Positions 10,201-22,569 of a DNA stretch of 64,000 nt are shown in pieces. The notes under the pieces are model-generated. The model worked only from the letters and a program-made list of their open reading frames with translations. It made no database searches and was not told the origin of the DNA. Source of the DNA: Opisthorchis felineus (lineage: Eukaryota > Platyhelminthes > Trematoda > Opisthorchiida > Opisthorchiidae); contig SJOL01004558.1 in the NCBI GenBank assembly GCA_004794785.1, positions 64,750 to 128,749 of the forward strand, read 5' to 3'. The first letter of the stretch is position 1; each line of letters starts with the position of its first letter. Both the position numbers and the translations under genes were made by a program.

Positions 10201-13200
10201 TGCCTACGCGATGTGTCACATGATTGAAGGATAAGTGGTGCTTTCTCCTGTCTAAGTGTGGGCTAATCACACTGCTGACTAGCCGTTCGAGGCCGAACGG
10301 TTAAGTGTTCAAACTACTAGCCAGGAGGTCGCGGGAGTCTCGTGAGATGCACACTGCTGACTATTCCCAATAAGGATGAAACAGCTGTGCAGTGCTTCTC
10401 GGCTTTTCAGCACAGACTGACTTCACCTATGGGACGAAATCTCACTTGAAGCTTCCAAAGTCCCCTCACACTACCAACATTGCAAAAAGATTCAGATTCC
10501 TTCCAGGGCGAAATTTTCACAGGATGGAACTATTACTGTCTGTCTTTGCAAACGACAATCACTGGGCAATCGGCAGGCTTTACAAAGAAGAGAACAGTAT
10601 GAAACCTATCCGTCTGGTGTTGTTTTGCTGGAATACTGGTACAACTGGGTCAGCGAGATTACAGCACCATTCTCTCAATCAGTTTCTTTGTGGATTTCGT
10701 CAGTGAAGAGATCCCTCAAGCACCAAACGTGTTTATTTCTTCGGAATATCGTCCACTTGGTGAATAATTACTTCAGTCACCTATGAGGCTCGACTGAATG
10801 AGTGATCATAGCGCTATTCTGACAATATGGTCGGTCAATAACACCATGGTACTTACTGACTAAACCTCGCACTAAAACGCACGCACTCGCTTCCGGCCAC
10901 CGTATCCAGATCTCTCGTTGGTCCGTCCACAGTTTCACAGCAGCAAACAACCCAGGCTACTTGCAAAGTAGCGAGTAGTCTGAAAAATCGGTTGTTTCAG
11001 CACGACGTTCTGCTCTGAGCCTCCCGGTTGATCAGACGCGTACTGGTGACTACCAGCTGAAGTCGATCTGTCGGTCAACAGTACTTGACTCACTTACAGC
11101 CTGTGTACAGTCATCAAACCAAGACTGGCATGTGCGGAGCAGATTTTAGTTCCACGTGGAAAACCCTAAGGCTCATGTACATCTGAGGCGATGAAATCGA
11201 CGGGCAAGTACACCGAGGTAAGTTGCTAGCCATCAGTTAGCCTAAACGCGATGACGCAACAACAGACGCCGGCAATAAACACCTATCTATCATCAATGCA
11301 TCAGTTCCTTTATATTCCAGCACAATATCACACGTCTCCCATCACCACAATGCGCCCTCAGATCGTTCATTTACACGCCGTTAAGATGACAATCGATAAG
11401 ATCACCGTAACAATATGGTTGCTAATATTCTCACCTGTAGGACCGGAGCGTGTGCTGCCCCACTGTCTGTCGCATCAGACAAACAATCCTTTTTTTTCCA
11501 ATGTCCTGAATGGCCCATCGCCTCCAATGCGTGAATCTCAATTCTCTATTGCCCTTCTCCTCGGTGAAGGAAGCGATAACAACTAGAACCACCGTACCTA
11601 GGTACACGTTAAAACTGAAAACCGGAGACTGAATCCTACGTCGTTTGGTATGGGCTTAACACGGTTGCAGATTCACTCTCGTATAGACTTTGAACTTGGC
11701 AGAACTTGGGACCCGCATTATCATCCCAATTCAAAATACTATGGTAATGAGGTCGACAAATTTTTCCTGGGAGTCAAACTGGTCTGTGCCGAGCCGCAGC
11801 ACTTCCCTGTTGACCAAAGCGGAAGTCTTTCCTGGAGCCACAAACCGTTCTTCGAGCAACTGGTTTCCTCCACGATCATCGACTAGTAATTTTCTGGCAA
11901 TAAAAATCAAGTCAGTCCTGCTTTGGCCGCTTCGAAGTCGACACTGTTATCTAGGGACGCTTTCCTCCAACGCACCAGCGACTGGTTGAGCGAGCAGGAG
12001 ACTGATTGCGTTACCAACTTCCTGTCAACCTCTTCCTGTCAACTGGTCAATGTATCACCGAAACATTCTAAACTATTTTCTATCTTCTAGATTGTGCACT
12101 GTAGCTAGCCCTCTGTCATGTCGGTCCTTACATATTGGACAGACTTGTGGATAAGCCACCCTGTCCAGCTGCCCTCTCATTTTGTTTATGGTCGCCTGTA
12201 TTTTCGCAAGTCTAGTAATATCACTCAAGTAGGTCTGTGTTTAATTTCGGAGTAAATGGATCTTATGGTGCGGATTCATCTCCGTCGAATGATCGAAATG
12301 ATAAAAAGTAGATTCCTTTAAGTCACCAGAAGAGAGGCAACCGTGTTAAGTTTTCCATCATTTCACTTGCCTTCTATGAATCGGAGATATTGGGTTTTTC
12401 GACAAATCGCATAATGTGACATCGGTCTGGTCCATCGTTCATTATTTAATTTACGAAACTGTTTCGGAAACTTAACCTTCAAAGTTTTGCGTCTGTCTGA
12501 GACTGTTGAGTCTTTGGGACCTTAGATTGTGTTTGGTAGATTTCGTTTGAATAAAACTGAATGTCGTTGCACGAGACCATACACCTAAGGCTTTGATCAA
12601 GCTGTATGGTTCACACATCTTCAAACGAATAGGAAGACACTACGTGAGTCATTACCCGCAATTGCCGTTTATGGTAGTCCGCTTATAGCAGTGGCTGCGG
12701 GCTATGACTACCAAGAAATTCGACAGAAGACCAGTCAGTACTCTGTGACACATCGATCAATCTAGGTCAGGCACGCCTTGCGCAGTGGCACGCGGCTATG
12801 TGGTCACGAGTGTCTAGTCTCACGGTAGGAATACGCTATCAGAGTACAAGGCCAAAGTGACACGTCAGACCTTGCATTTCAGTCTTCTGCCTCGGAAAAA
12901 ACCTCTTCTAAGCGCTGACAGGGCGGAAGTTGTCACGTGTAACAGCAGGGTGGAAACACCAGTTGTATAGATTGTTCTCTCATTCACTGTTTCATGGTAA
13001 AGTGGGAATTGACAATGAATCATAAAAACTAAATTTTGCAGGGAAGAAACACGGACTGTTTGGTGTCCTGAAGAAAACTCCCAAAAATGTCAACTGTTCA
13101 TCAGAATTTGCTGCCAAGTGTCACTACTCACCATCAAGCGGAGAGGGGAAGTGGACCCAAATTATCATTTGTCTGAGTCAAGCAGGCTGAACCGCATGGG

Positions 13201-13475
13201 TTTATGATTGTCATCTAGCAATCAAGACCAAGTCCTCGAAACCTTCATAAACTGCTATCTATCATGGGCCAAAGCCCAACTGCCCAACTTATGTGGCTTC
13301 ATGCACATTGGGGTTCTAGTACTCGGCACTGTCTTGCTCTCCACAGAGGCGCCGAAAACGGGTATCTATTTTTGAAAACCGGTGATCTTAATGCCAACAG
13401 CACGATAGCATGCTTGGCAGTAAGGCTTCCATTGTGCCACTACCTGCTGCGGTAAGGATCCAGCCCATGGAAATA
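7205..13475. other. Long intergenic stretch, no gene supported
   Basis: Several frames of 90-125 codons occur on both strands (for example 7358-7714 minus, 8433-8807 minus, 9250-9627 minus, 11251-11586 plus). None shows a known domain or convincing exon structure. A C11 run lies at 8958-8968. A possible second type of tRNA-like repeat at 10285-10345 is listed separately. Confidence 0.4.
10285..10345 (+). repeat. Possible tRNA-like (Ser/Leu type) repeat remnant
   Basis: The sequence GAGGCCGAACGGTTAAGTG resembles the D-arm/A-box region of type II (Ser/Leu) tRNAs, but no clear B box or cloverleaf can be drawn. It may be a decayed SINE of a different source from the main SINE family here. Confidence 0.25.
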
Positions 13476-13479
13476 ACAT

Positions 13480-13780
13480 TCTTGACGGAACGCACTACTC
13501 ACATGGTTGCTGAAACCTATTCGAAAGCCCACAACAAGTTTCATCCTTCTTCAGGCTCATCAGGTAGGCGCAGTCCCCGAGTTTCTCTCAACTTTATGTC
13601 CTATTTGGACCCAACTTGTACGTAACCAACGAAGTGCAATCATTTGCAAATTAAGTTGATTGAAACAGCAGACTGAATCTCTCTTCAACTGAGTGTGCTG
13701 CACAAAGGCCGTCTCACGTTTCATTTCGTACAATATTCGAGAAAAGCGCAACTTCAGATTTACCATACATGGTAGAAGAT
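13480..13780 (-). repeat. Family A hammerhead-bearing repeat copy
   Basis: On the minus strand this holds GTGCAGCACACTCAGTTGAA, a spacer of about 120 bases, the hammerhead core at 13527-13569 and the downstream block TTTCAGCAACCATGTGAGTAGTG. The same order of blocks is seen in the 5.8-6.2 kb copy. Confidence 0.6.
13527..13569 (-). ncRNA. Predicted hammerhead ribozyme, family A, best copy
   Basis: Minus strand. Stem I is GCCTAC (13564-13569) with GTGGGC (13527-13532), six pairs with one G-U. CTGATGA is at 13557-13563, stem II at 13543-13556 (CCT/AGG core with a bulged A) and GAAA at 13539-13542. Stem III is a two-pair AC-TT-GT hairpin, and U at 13533 is the cleavage-site base. All invariant core residues of a type I hammerhead are present. 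The short stem III suggests weak single-copy activity. Confidence 0.65.
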
Positions 13781-13789
13781 TTTCATGAG

Positions 13790-15490
13790 AAGCTGGTTGG
13801 TTTATCTTGTTCTTGAACCGCAGGCAAATCTCAGGCCTGTTGACCTGACGACGAGATAAATTGCTCAGAAATAAACGAGAAGGGGACAGTTTGTCGTAGA
13901 GAACACAGGTGACAGAATACAGTGGAAACGCCCTGCATTGTTTGTTTGTTTAACTGAACGTTCTGTCTTATTTAAAGCGGGTCAGATGCGACAGTCGTCA
14001 AATTCGTCCTAAAAAGTGAGTGACGACAAAGACCCCTGAGTGTTTTTAAACTACTCTTCAGGGTAAAGGCATCCAGTTGTATTTCCGATAAATCAATAGG
14101 ATAACTTCTCAATGTATTCATCATCATCATACCCGATGGAAGTACTTCTCACATTTTCCCTCTAGAAGAGGACAGCTCTGGCCAGTCCGGGGAGTGGGCG
14201 CTCTTCGAGGGAGGTAGCAAAGCTATGATTGAGCAAGTGGCCTACTATGTCCCTTGCTGTGTGCTACCTGTCCGATGGTCCTAGTCACCTTGAAAGATGA
14301 CATAAAGACGCTTGTCCTTACTCATTTCACCAACACAATGAAAAGTACTCATTCATGTGGTGTGCCGAACTTATATCCAACATATACGATCACTTGTAGT
14401 GTTTTCCTTTACGGGGAGAGAACACTACCACACTCACAAGAACGCTAGGGCGAAAACGGACATCTACCGGTGATGGACGCCCGTCATAACGGAGAACCAC
14501 CAGAACGGCACAGCAACAACCTCAGGCATTGAAATTAGTTTCACATGACGACGAACGCTGCATGACGTGGAAAGTTGTAACTAAGTCCTCCAGTTGATGC
14601 TATCCCACCCGACAGAACAGAGTTGGATACTAGGGCACACCTGTTTTAACCCGTCAAGTCTTCATCCGCCAAATTACATAGAGTAACAAACGGCGGTTGC
14701 CATGACGTCGGCTACCTACCGATCAACCTAGACAAACTTGAGTGAAGACATCTACACACCTTAATGACCTAGCAATACAACACCTTGCAACTTCTACCCC
14801 CCTCCTTCACCCCTCCGTGGACTATTCCTTTTTCGTGTAAATGAGACCAGGATGCTGATTAAGCATTCCTCATCAGTTTTGCCATCCATGTTTGGATAGG
14901 TCGAATCCCAGACAGTGTGAGCGCAGTTCCTATCACACGGGGATTGACGCACTGGATAAACACAACAAAGAACGTCTCGCCGGTTGAGATGAGACGTTCT
15001 TCCTTTAATCAGAGATCTCCACTTCTGCGTGGATGAAAGCATTACACCCTGTCATTGTGAAATCCCAGTGGCTACTTCAGTCATCTGATCTACGGCAAGT
15101 GGTCACATATTTAACGTGATGTAGAGAGAGACAGTGCTATATTCTACGCTATAAAGGTGCAAACGTGAAATTATAACAAAAAAACTCGTTTGAAAATTGG
15201 ATTGGAGTGAACTACAGTTGACGAATGGATGAGCGGAATAATGGAGAGGTGTTGCGATACGTCTTAGCTATTGATCTTATGTTCTACATTGAAAGAGCTT
15301 TCCAGAGAACAGGTTTCATTTTCAAAGAATGAACGTCGCAAGGCATGAGGCGTTGGTCAATAAGAAAAGCATAAAGATGTGGACGATAAAGTCCGTTGCA
15401 TTTCGAAATTAGTTTGGGAGAGCGGGGTAGCAAGGACAAGCGTTTCCCCGAAGCCAAACAGGAAAACAGTATAACTGTATAAAAAATCGC
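13790..15490. other. Intergenic, no gene supported
   Basis: ATCATCATCAT at 14119-14130 resembles the 3' tail of the LINE families described below and may mark the end of another minus-strand relic, but no coding remnant is recognisable after it. Confidence 0.4.
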
Positions 15491-15494
15491 CCTG

Positions 15495-15665
15495 CTGTAA
15501 AACCCTTTCGGTGTCTAGCTGTCATGCCACCCGAAGGAAGCACGAGAGCTAAAATACTGTCAGGTTGTCCAAACCTAGACAGGAGTAGTCGAGATGTACG
15601 GGTTGGGTTCGAACCCCGGACCTTCCTGTCAGTAAGTTCGAGGCGTAACCACTGAGTTCAAGTAG
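15495..15665 (-). mobile_element. tRNA-derived SINE copy
   Basis: Reverse-strand member of the SINE family at 764-958. The A-box region (TGAACTCAGTGGTTA on the minus strand) and B box (GGTTCGAACCC-like, near 15605-15617) are both recognisable, followed by the shared body (GGCATGACAGCTAG-type block). Confidence 0.7.
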
Positions 15666-15669
15666 TATG

Positions 15670-18140
15670 CTAGCAAAGAACCCTTGGAGACGAAGAAAGG
15701 CAAACACAAACTGGACATGCTGAGACCAGGACAAATTGTGGGTTATCCTGTCATCAAGTTTCAGTAATCCCCTCTGATTAAGATCCCTCAAGAAACACTG
15801 CCCACATGGTCTTGGCCTGGGATAGATGGTCTCTTTTTTGAAGGGGAAAACATTCTATCGACCGTACCTCAAGTTCTTATAATGAGACAATCATATACTG
15901 ATGCCAGTGCGTCATTTACGACAACCCACATCTACAGCACCTACAACCTAATTAACAACCCCTCAGGAAGACTACCTCTGTTGTCCACAGACACCATCAT
16001 CGTAGTAATGGAAAAGCCCCTCTGGAGAGGTATGACCTTACAAATGTTCGGTGAAATTGTACCAGAGACTTTTGTTTGAGTTCACACTTGTGCGCGGTCT
16101 CATTCTAAACATCACTACTCTGTCTGTTCTGTGCGCCAGGCTGCCTAGAGCCCTGATATATCTACACAATTGTATCTAATTTGAGAGAGTTTATGATACT
16201 GATGTGTATGAGGTGACATCATCAAGTGTTGGTCTAATTCGATAGTCTATGCTGTCGTAGTCTCCAGGGGCTGACGAGTTGGTTGTAAGATTTTTTATCT
16301 GTTCAACTTGAGAGAGACCGACTGTCAAAAATTACTTTGTTTGGCCTTGGAAGTGTACTTCAGTGGCAAACTCTCTCCGATAAGAGATCGATTTCAGTCG
16401 GGCGTTTAAAGTGGTCATTCTGTTGAGAGAGAAAGAGAAGACAGAGCCGTACTATGTAATTCCGACTATTTCGCTCCTGACAAAGATCAGCGCCACCGTG
16501 ATCGAAACGCCGAGTTACAGAAAAAAACTTCACATCTAACGTTGTCTTTTTGAACCAAAAATCACTCCGAATATTTCTTGCACACCATGTAATAAGGTTG
16601 TTCCAACTCTAACTGCCATCTGCAGAGACTCATCAAAGCTGAACTGGTATCTTCTAGGAGGGACCTAACTATTCGAAGAATCCTAATCGACTCCGTCTGT
16701 GAAGTGAGATTTGTAGGGTGGGGAAATCGTCGTGGTTGTGTCCCATACGAATGAAATTCAGGTTCTAGGCTCTACATTTTCATTTAGGTGGAAAGGTGTT
16801 GGCTTCATACCATTGTTCGGCTACTTAATTGGTGTAAAAATCCGTGAATGCCCAGCTCCCGGAAATTTCGCGTCCTGGTCTTCGTTGGAATGTTGCGGTA
16901 ATACTCGGAGTGATGTTTGATGGGAGGTAGGGAGGCGGCACTACAAGAGATTTCAGATTCAAGATGAACACCATCGAACTTGTTTCACCTTGGGGATAGT
17001 GTCTGTCAGGGGAGATAACTTCATGTTTGCCTACGTGGATATTCGTAACTAGTAGTCAGTTCTTGTTATCAGGATTTCGGTCTAATTTGTCATGCCCACA
17101 AATTCAAGATAGGTGTCATTTCATTATCATGCAATTCGCTGCTCATATGTGCCTTCATTTACCGCAGTAGGTTTTTGGATCGTTGTCGGGTATGTTGATG
17201 CGATGCTGTGTTGCCAGTCCTGTGATTTTAGCCCGCTCTGTCCCACAGCATCTTTTAAACCCGAGCGTTTCGCTCGGATTTCCGATCATCCAATTGGATC
17301 GTCGCATTTTCGCACGTGTGTTCACGCACGCACACCCATCATCAATGCATAGGGAACTACGGGCGACACTGTCTCCTCGGGTTTATGGGTAGACAAGTTC
17401 AGACCGTGAGCTCAATCCCCCTACCCTACGGGTACGGCAGCACATGGGACAACTGAATCAAGCGATCAGGGGGGGGGCATGTGCATACGATCCTCTTAGG
17501 AATATTGGACAGATAGGCTGGTCGAGTCCCAAGAAGCTAAGCGCCGACTTAACGGTCTACGCGCACGGGTAAGTGTAAGTGGCGAAACTGAGCCAAGTTC
17601 ACTCACGATCGATAGCTGTCGGTGGTCTTCGTGTGCAGTCAGAATGCGAAAGTGATCTGTCGGTCTTCCGTATAGCATCGGTAGAAAGGAAAGTTGCCAT
17701 AGGAAATTCAAGCGCTTGTAAACGGTGTGAGCAAAAAACCTTATGAATTGCAGTTCCGGATGGATTAATTGCTTGGACCGCAGCACAATTCAGTATAAAA
17801 AAACTTAGCGAATCATTCTTATCTTCTCCAGAAATCTTCAGATGGTTTTTGCTAACCTTGAAGAGTAATTAAAAGGCGTTGGTGAGAATGGTCCTGATTG
17901 TACGCATTCCCTTCCAGTCTAGATCATCATTTGTCCCCCAGGAACAACAAGGAGACGATAGCAATAAATTCGATGCTGCACTCGAGTTCACACTTTACGC
18001 ATGTAACAGATAGTTACTTCGGCGAGCGCGGAAAGTTGCCAGTGCAAAATGCGAACCAGGGCTGCTCACAGAGAAACAAAGTGCACGTCCCGTTGACGCT
18101 ACCCTGGTGATGTAGAGACTCACGTCAATCCTACATTTTG
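15670..18140. other. Intergenic, no gene supported
   Basis: No recognised family or RNA gene was found. A nine-base G run lies at 17469-17477. Confidence 0.4.
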
Positions 18141-18143
18141 CCG

Positions 18144-19770
18144 ACAACATTCATCATCATCACTGTCAGCTGTAAGAACCGCGTACTTGTCGTACAGTGG
18201 TTGTAATTGCCACAGTTTCGTTCACCGATGATTTGGGGAGGGTAGGTAGCTGCGTATTGAAGGCGGGAGCTGATAAACTGGTGCGTAAATACAGCACTGT
18301 CAGTGGACTGTTAAGCGGGGGGATTGGGNNNNNNNNNNNNNNNNNNNNNNNNNNNNNNNNNNNNNNNNNNNNNNNNNNNNNNNNNNNNNNNNNNNNNNNN
18401 NNNNNNNNNNNNNNNNNNNNNNNNNNNNNNNNNNNNNNNNNNNNNNNNNNNNNNNNNNNNNNNNNNNNNNNNNNNNNNNNNNNNNNNNNNNNNNNNNNNN
18501 NNNNNNNNNNNNNNNNNNNNNNNNNNNNNNNNNNNNNNNNNNNNNNNNNNNNNNNNNNNNNNNNNNNNNNNNNNNNNNNNNNNNNNNNNNNNNNNNNNNN
18601 NNNNNNNNNNNNNNNNNNNNNNNNNNNNNNNNNNNNNNNNNNNNNNNNNNNNNNNNNNNNNNNNNNNNNNNNNNNNNNNNNNNNNNNNNNNNNNNNNNNN
18701 NNNNNNNNNNNNNNNNNNNNNNNNNNNNNNNNNNNNNNNNNNNNNNNNNNNNNNNNNNNNNNNNNNNNNNNNNNNNNNNNNNNNNNNNNNNNNNNNNNNN
18801 NNNNNNNNNNNNNNNNNNNNNNNNNNNNNNNNNNNNNNNNNNNNNNNNNNNNNNNNNNNNNNNNNNNNNNNNNNNNNNNNNNNNNNNNNNNNNNNNNNNN
18901 NNNNNNNNNNNNNNNNNNNNNNNNNNNNNNNNNNNNNNNNNNNNNNNNNNNCAGGTGATGCAGGTTCACAAAAGCTGCTCTGGCCTTCCCAATCCGGATG
19001 GAAATATCATCTTTCGCGAGACCACCGGGACTGATACAGCTGCCCAGGTAGACAAACTTATCTACTACCTCAAACGGTTCATCCGCAAGCATGATGCTAG
19101 GGTTCGAGCCCACCCAGTCTTGCAGTAGCACTTTCCACTTTGCAGGCGTGAAGCGCATGCCAAACCGTGAGGTAGAATTATTTGGATTATTTAATATTAT
19201 TTGCATTACCACGATGTCAGACCAAAGAAGAGCTATGTCGTCTGCGTACTCGATATCTGTGAGCGGACGCCCAGGGGGCACTTCGACCCCACAGGCCTTA
19301 GAGGCTGATAGTGAGTCTTCCATGATCACATCATTGAGGAAATAGAAGAGGAAAGGTTAAAGAGGACAGCCCCGTCTGACACCACTTGATGTGGTGAACT
19401 CAGAAGAGAGCTTCCCGTAGACCTTTACACGGCCGCGGGAGTGGGCGTACATCACCTTAAGGAGGGTCAAGAATTTATGGGGGAAACCTTTGCTCCACAG
19501 ACACTGCAATAGTGCCTGACGGTCCACAGAGTCAAAGACAGCTTTCAAGTCAAGGAACACAACCATTGTTGGTTGCTGGGATCAGTGTGAAGGGTGAAGA
19601 TGTGATCGATGCATCCTCTTGCAAGGCGGAACCCAGCTTGGCTTTCGCGGATTTGCCGACGACATTGACTGTAGTTCATGCCCAAGACTGTACACCGAAA
19701 GGCATCCAGATTATCGTACAGCCCGAAATGCTGTGCACACTTTTCGAGTCGCCGGAATCTATCCACTGAT
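18144..19770 (-). mobile_element. LINE-A, RTE-like non-LTR retrotransposon fragment, broken
   Basis: Minus-strand reverse transcriptase remnant. From 19766 downwards the fragments show the QAGFR..RGCIDHIFTL block, the catalytic motif A region (VVFLDLKAVFDSVDR), GVRRGCPL (motif B), YADDIAL (motif C, the catalytic Asp pair) and the FVYLGSCIS region. Frameshifts near 19560 and a stop near 19355 break the frame. A 623-base assembly gap hides part of the C-terminal region. The 3' end lies at 18150-18162 in an ATCATCATC tail (GATGATGAT on the element strand). LINEs of this type copy their RNA into DNA at a nicked target; this copy is dead. Confidence 0.8.
18329..18951. other. Assembly gap (623 N)
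   Basis: A run of N inside the LINE-A relic. Open frames spanning it are meaningless. Confidence 0.99.
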
Positions 19771-19774
19771 GCTC

Positions 19775-20740
19775 ACACATCAAAGTGGATCGCGCGCAGT
19801 GCTGCACGGGAAAATACATTGAGGTTGGTCTACTCATAAGTAGTCTGAGCTAATACGGTATTTCACCATTTGGTCACTTTGAGACCACACAGCCTGAGGG
19901 ATTCCTCATAACAAAGGAGAATAATCACGTGCACGAGAAGAAGGAGGATGCAACTTTAAACGCACTAGATGCACGAAAATGATGCATGAACCGCTTGACA
20001 CCGTATTACCGGATCTTGGCAACAGATGTAATGACACGAGAAGAAAATCCTCACCAGATTCGAGCACCCGGTTCTCACAGGGCTATGAAATCAGATTTCG
20101 ATCGTGAATAAGCAGTCTGTTGCGTCCGGCTTAAAGTGGAAGTCGGCACTTATGGGCAATGAAAGCATATGATACGTGGAAAATGAAACAGCTCTATTTC
20201 TTAACTGCTTTTAAGTAGCTAGGTGGGAAACTGAAGAAGGTTCCATTTCCAGAAACGGAACCAGCTCTTCGCCTGCGTTTTCCACGTGCCGCTGCAAAAT
20301 GGATTGAAAGTTACGCAAGGCAGCGGTGATTTATGAAATCTTGACAAAACATACTACTCACAAAATTACCGAAAACTCGGGAACAGTCCACAGTGACCAG
20401 CCACTGTCGATGCCGTTAAAACACAGTAGTGTGATCCAATAAAAATAACTGAACCGTCTTGTTAGTAGAATCCGGTGAAGAAGCAATCTAGTGTGTCAGG
20501 TAAGCGACGGTGTCCAGCGTCGAACATGATCTTCGACAGGAGTCTTCGTGCAATAGAATGGTAATTCTTCCACCAACACTTTCGAAAGTACAGATGAGCA
20601 GTCAGTCCTTCGATGAACCCCTGCCTTAGTAATAAGATTGTTGCCACCCACAACAATCAGCGATCGCTTCAGCAACTAGTCGCATGTTTGCCAAAACATC
20701 TGCTAACTCGGTGAGAATCCCAACGCAGACTTTGAGCAAA
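19775..20740. other. Intergenic, no gene supported
   Basis: A block near 20350-20400 (ACTACTCACAAAATTACCGAAAACTC) resembles the downstream flank of the family A hammerhead repeat; the core itself is absent. No gene was found. Confidence 0.4.
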
Positions 20741-20745
20741 TTAGG

Positions 20746-20895
20746 TTCAGCCTTTCGGTGCCTAGCTGCCATGCCACCCAAAGGAAGCACGAGGGCTGGG
20801 AGACTGCCAGGTTGCCCAAGCCTAAACAGGGGAAGTCGAGAGACAGAGGTCGGGTTCGAACAACGGTCAGTAAATTCGCGCTCTGAGCTGACGAT
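20746..20895 (-). mobile_element. tRNA-derived SINE copy, promoter damaged
   Basis: Reverse-strand copy of the window's SINE family. The body (CCTTTCGGTGCCTAGCTGCC on the plus strand) is well kept. The B-box area reads GGGTTCGAACAACG and appears partly deleted, so transcription is unlikely. Confidence 0.7.
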
Positions 20896-20899
20896 CAGG

Positions 20900-22215
20900 A
20901 TCACTCAGTTTTTCGATGAGTGGCTTGTATATAATATCACTCATAATGTTGGCAATATTGTTAAACTTTTCGAGACAAGTGGATGATGAACAGCACATGA
21001 CGTTTTTTGTTCTTTCGAACATAAGCAACTGGCAGCTAGAAACAGCCTTTGGAAAGCGTAAACTTGGTTAAACCGTCATTAGGTGTAGACCGTATACGGA
21101 TGGCTTATCACTTCCATGAACTTTATTCCCGCGTCATCTACGACAGGTTGGGTTTTGAATAACAGAAGCGAAAGTTTCCTGCCTTACACCAAGTTGGCAG
21201 AAGCAGTCGTTTTTGAATATTGATTTTTATTCATATCAGTGTGTTTGTGTGCAAGGCGTTTGAAACCTATAATTACTAGGCATGAAGGGGCTGACAGCAG
21301 ATCATTGAATCGATAGCTGCGGAGGGGGGTCTGGAAAGAATCTCAAATGCAGAAATTCGGTGGGGAAGCCTAATGAACAAGGCCTGTTTCGATGTCATAA
21401 GAACGCAGAAAAGTTGTAGTCCTGACACTTTATGAAACTGGCTCCATTTCAGAAGAAAAGGATATTAAGGCACGTAATGAACCTTCTAGAGTCGGAAGCA
21501 GAATGTCGTAAAGTCACGTGGGTTGAAGGCACCGACTTCCGTCTATTCTGTTATTACAATAAGACCACTGGAACCCAGGGAAGGGTAAAAAAAAATCCGC
21601 AGAAAGCACCTGTCCATTACTGCTGCCTTATCATCTACCGGGCTTGTCAGTTGTGACCTTAAGAGACAAACATACTGACCCAATCAGTGCGCCGGGTGAG
21701 TGAGAGGGCTGCCCGTTTACTCGGTTGTTGTTTGTGATCAGGGTCTGTCACGCTCACCTACAAGAAGTATTTTTCTAATCGGGATTCTGGGCCGCAAGAC
21801 CAATATGCCAAAAGATCTTGTGTTCCATTCCTCAATCCGTTTGCAGGTCAATGAACCCCACTTACACTTCCAAGTACATTTAAACTTTTGGCTCTATGGA
21901 ACATGTTGAAATCTCATCGAGTACCGAGTGGTCCAGAACTATAAAGGACAATTTCGATGAAATCAGTTTGGTGGGCTCCCCAAATGAGATTGTCGGCTCC
22001 GATTTTGGAAAGTGTGGCTGATACTGAGCTAAAACAACTCACAATGAGTGTTTAGTCGAATGCCACCGAATGCCTGATTCGTGCTTATGCGAAAGTTATG
22101 ACAGATGGCTGTTTGGTCGTTTTTGTCTTCAACTGGACTATCAGTGGCACATACAATGCCGCTTCATGATTCCGTGTTGTTTTGATTTGGTTGAGTTTGA
22201 TTACTAATCGACTAG
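20900..22215. other. Intergenic, no gene supported
   Basis: Only short, unremarkable frames are present and nothing was recognised. Confidence 0.4.
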
Positions 22216-22221
22216 CTTTCG

Positions 22222-22388
22222 GTGATGGCAAGATGGTTCAGTGGTTGGAGCGCGAATTTACTGACCGGAATGTCCGCATCTCGACTTCCCCTGTCTAGGC
22301 TTGGGCAACCTGGCAGTATCCCATCCCTCGTGCTTCCTGCTGGTGGCATGGCGGTTAGGCACCGAAAGGCTGCTACAGCTGAACGGTT
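22222..22388 (+). mobile_element. tRNA-derived SINE copy lacking its B box
   Basis: The A-box region TGGTTCAGTGGTTGGAGCG is present, but the sequence jumps from the GACCGGAATGTCCG area directly to CATCTCGACTTCC, removing the GGTTCAAACCC block. The rest of the body is close to the copy at 764-958. It lies about 25 bases upstream of an H2A pseudogene fragment. Confidence 0.75.
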
Positions 22389-22411
22389 TTTTAGCTTTCG
22401 GTTAAGCATGT

Positions 22412-22566
22412 TAGACTCACGTCAAAGCTAAGACCAGGTCGTCACATGCCGGTCTTCAATTTTCGGTTGGTCGTGCACATCATCTGCCTCGCAAAGACAG
22501 CTACGTCGAACACGTCGGTGCTGGTACTTGGCCGCTGTGGTGTTGGACCGCTTCGTTGCTGAATCC
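22412..22566 (+). pseudogene. Histone H2A pseudogene fragment
   Basis: This aligns with H2A codons about 9-50. Conserved stretches include AAGACCAGGTCGTC (one base off at 22428-22442), GCCGGTCTTCAATT and TACTTGGCCGCTGT. It carries many substitutions and at least one small deletion (after GGTGCTGG, near 22523). There is no start codon, histone-fold end or stop. It derives from the replication-type H2A, judging by shared codons such as AGG-TCG. The piece begins just after a SINE, which may reflect a duplicated or transposed cluster fragment. It is not functional. Confidence 0.8.
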
Positions 22567-22569
22567 TCA

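Noticed and set aside
18197..19034. Long plus-strand frames across 18329-18951, and similar frames across 59828-60681
   Set aside because: They consist of N and carry no information.
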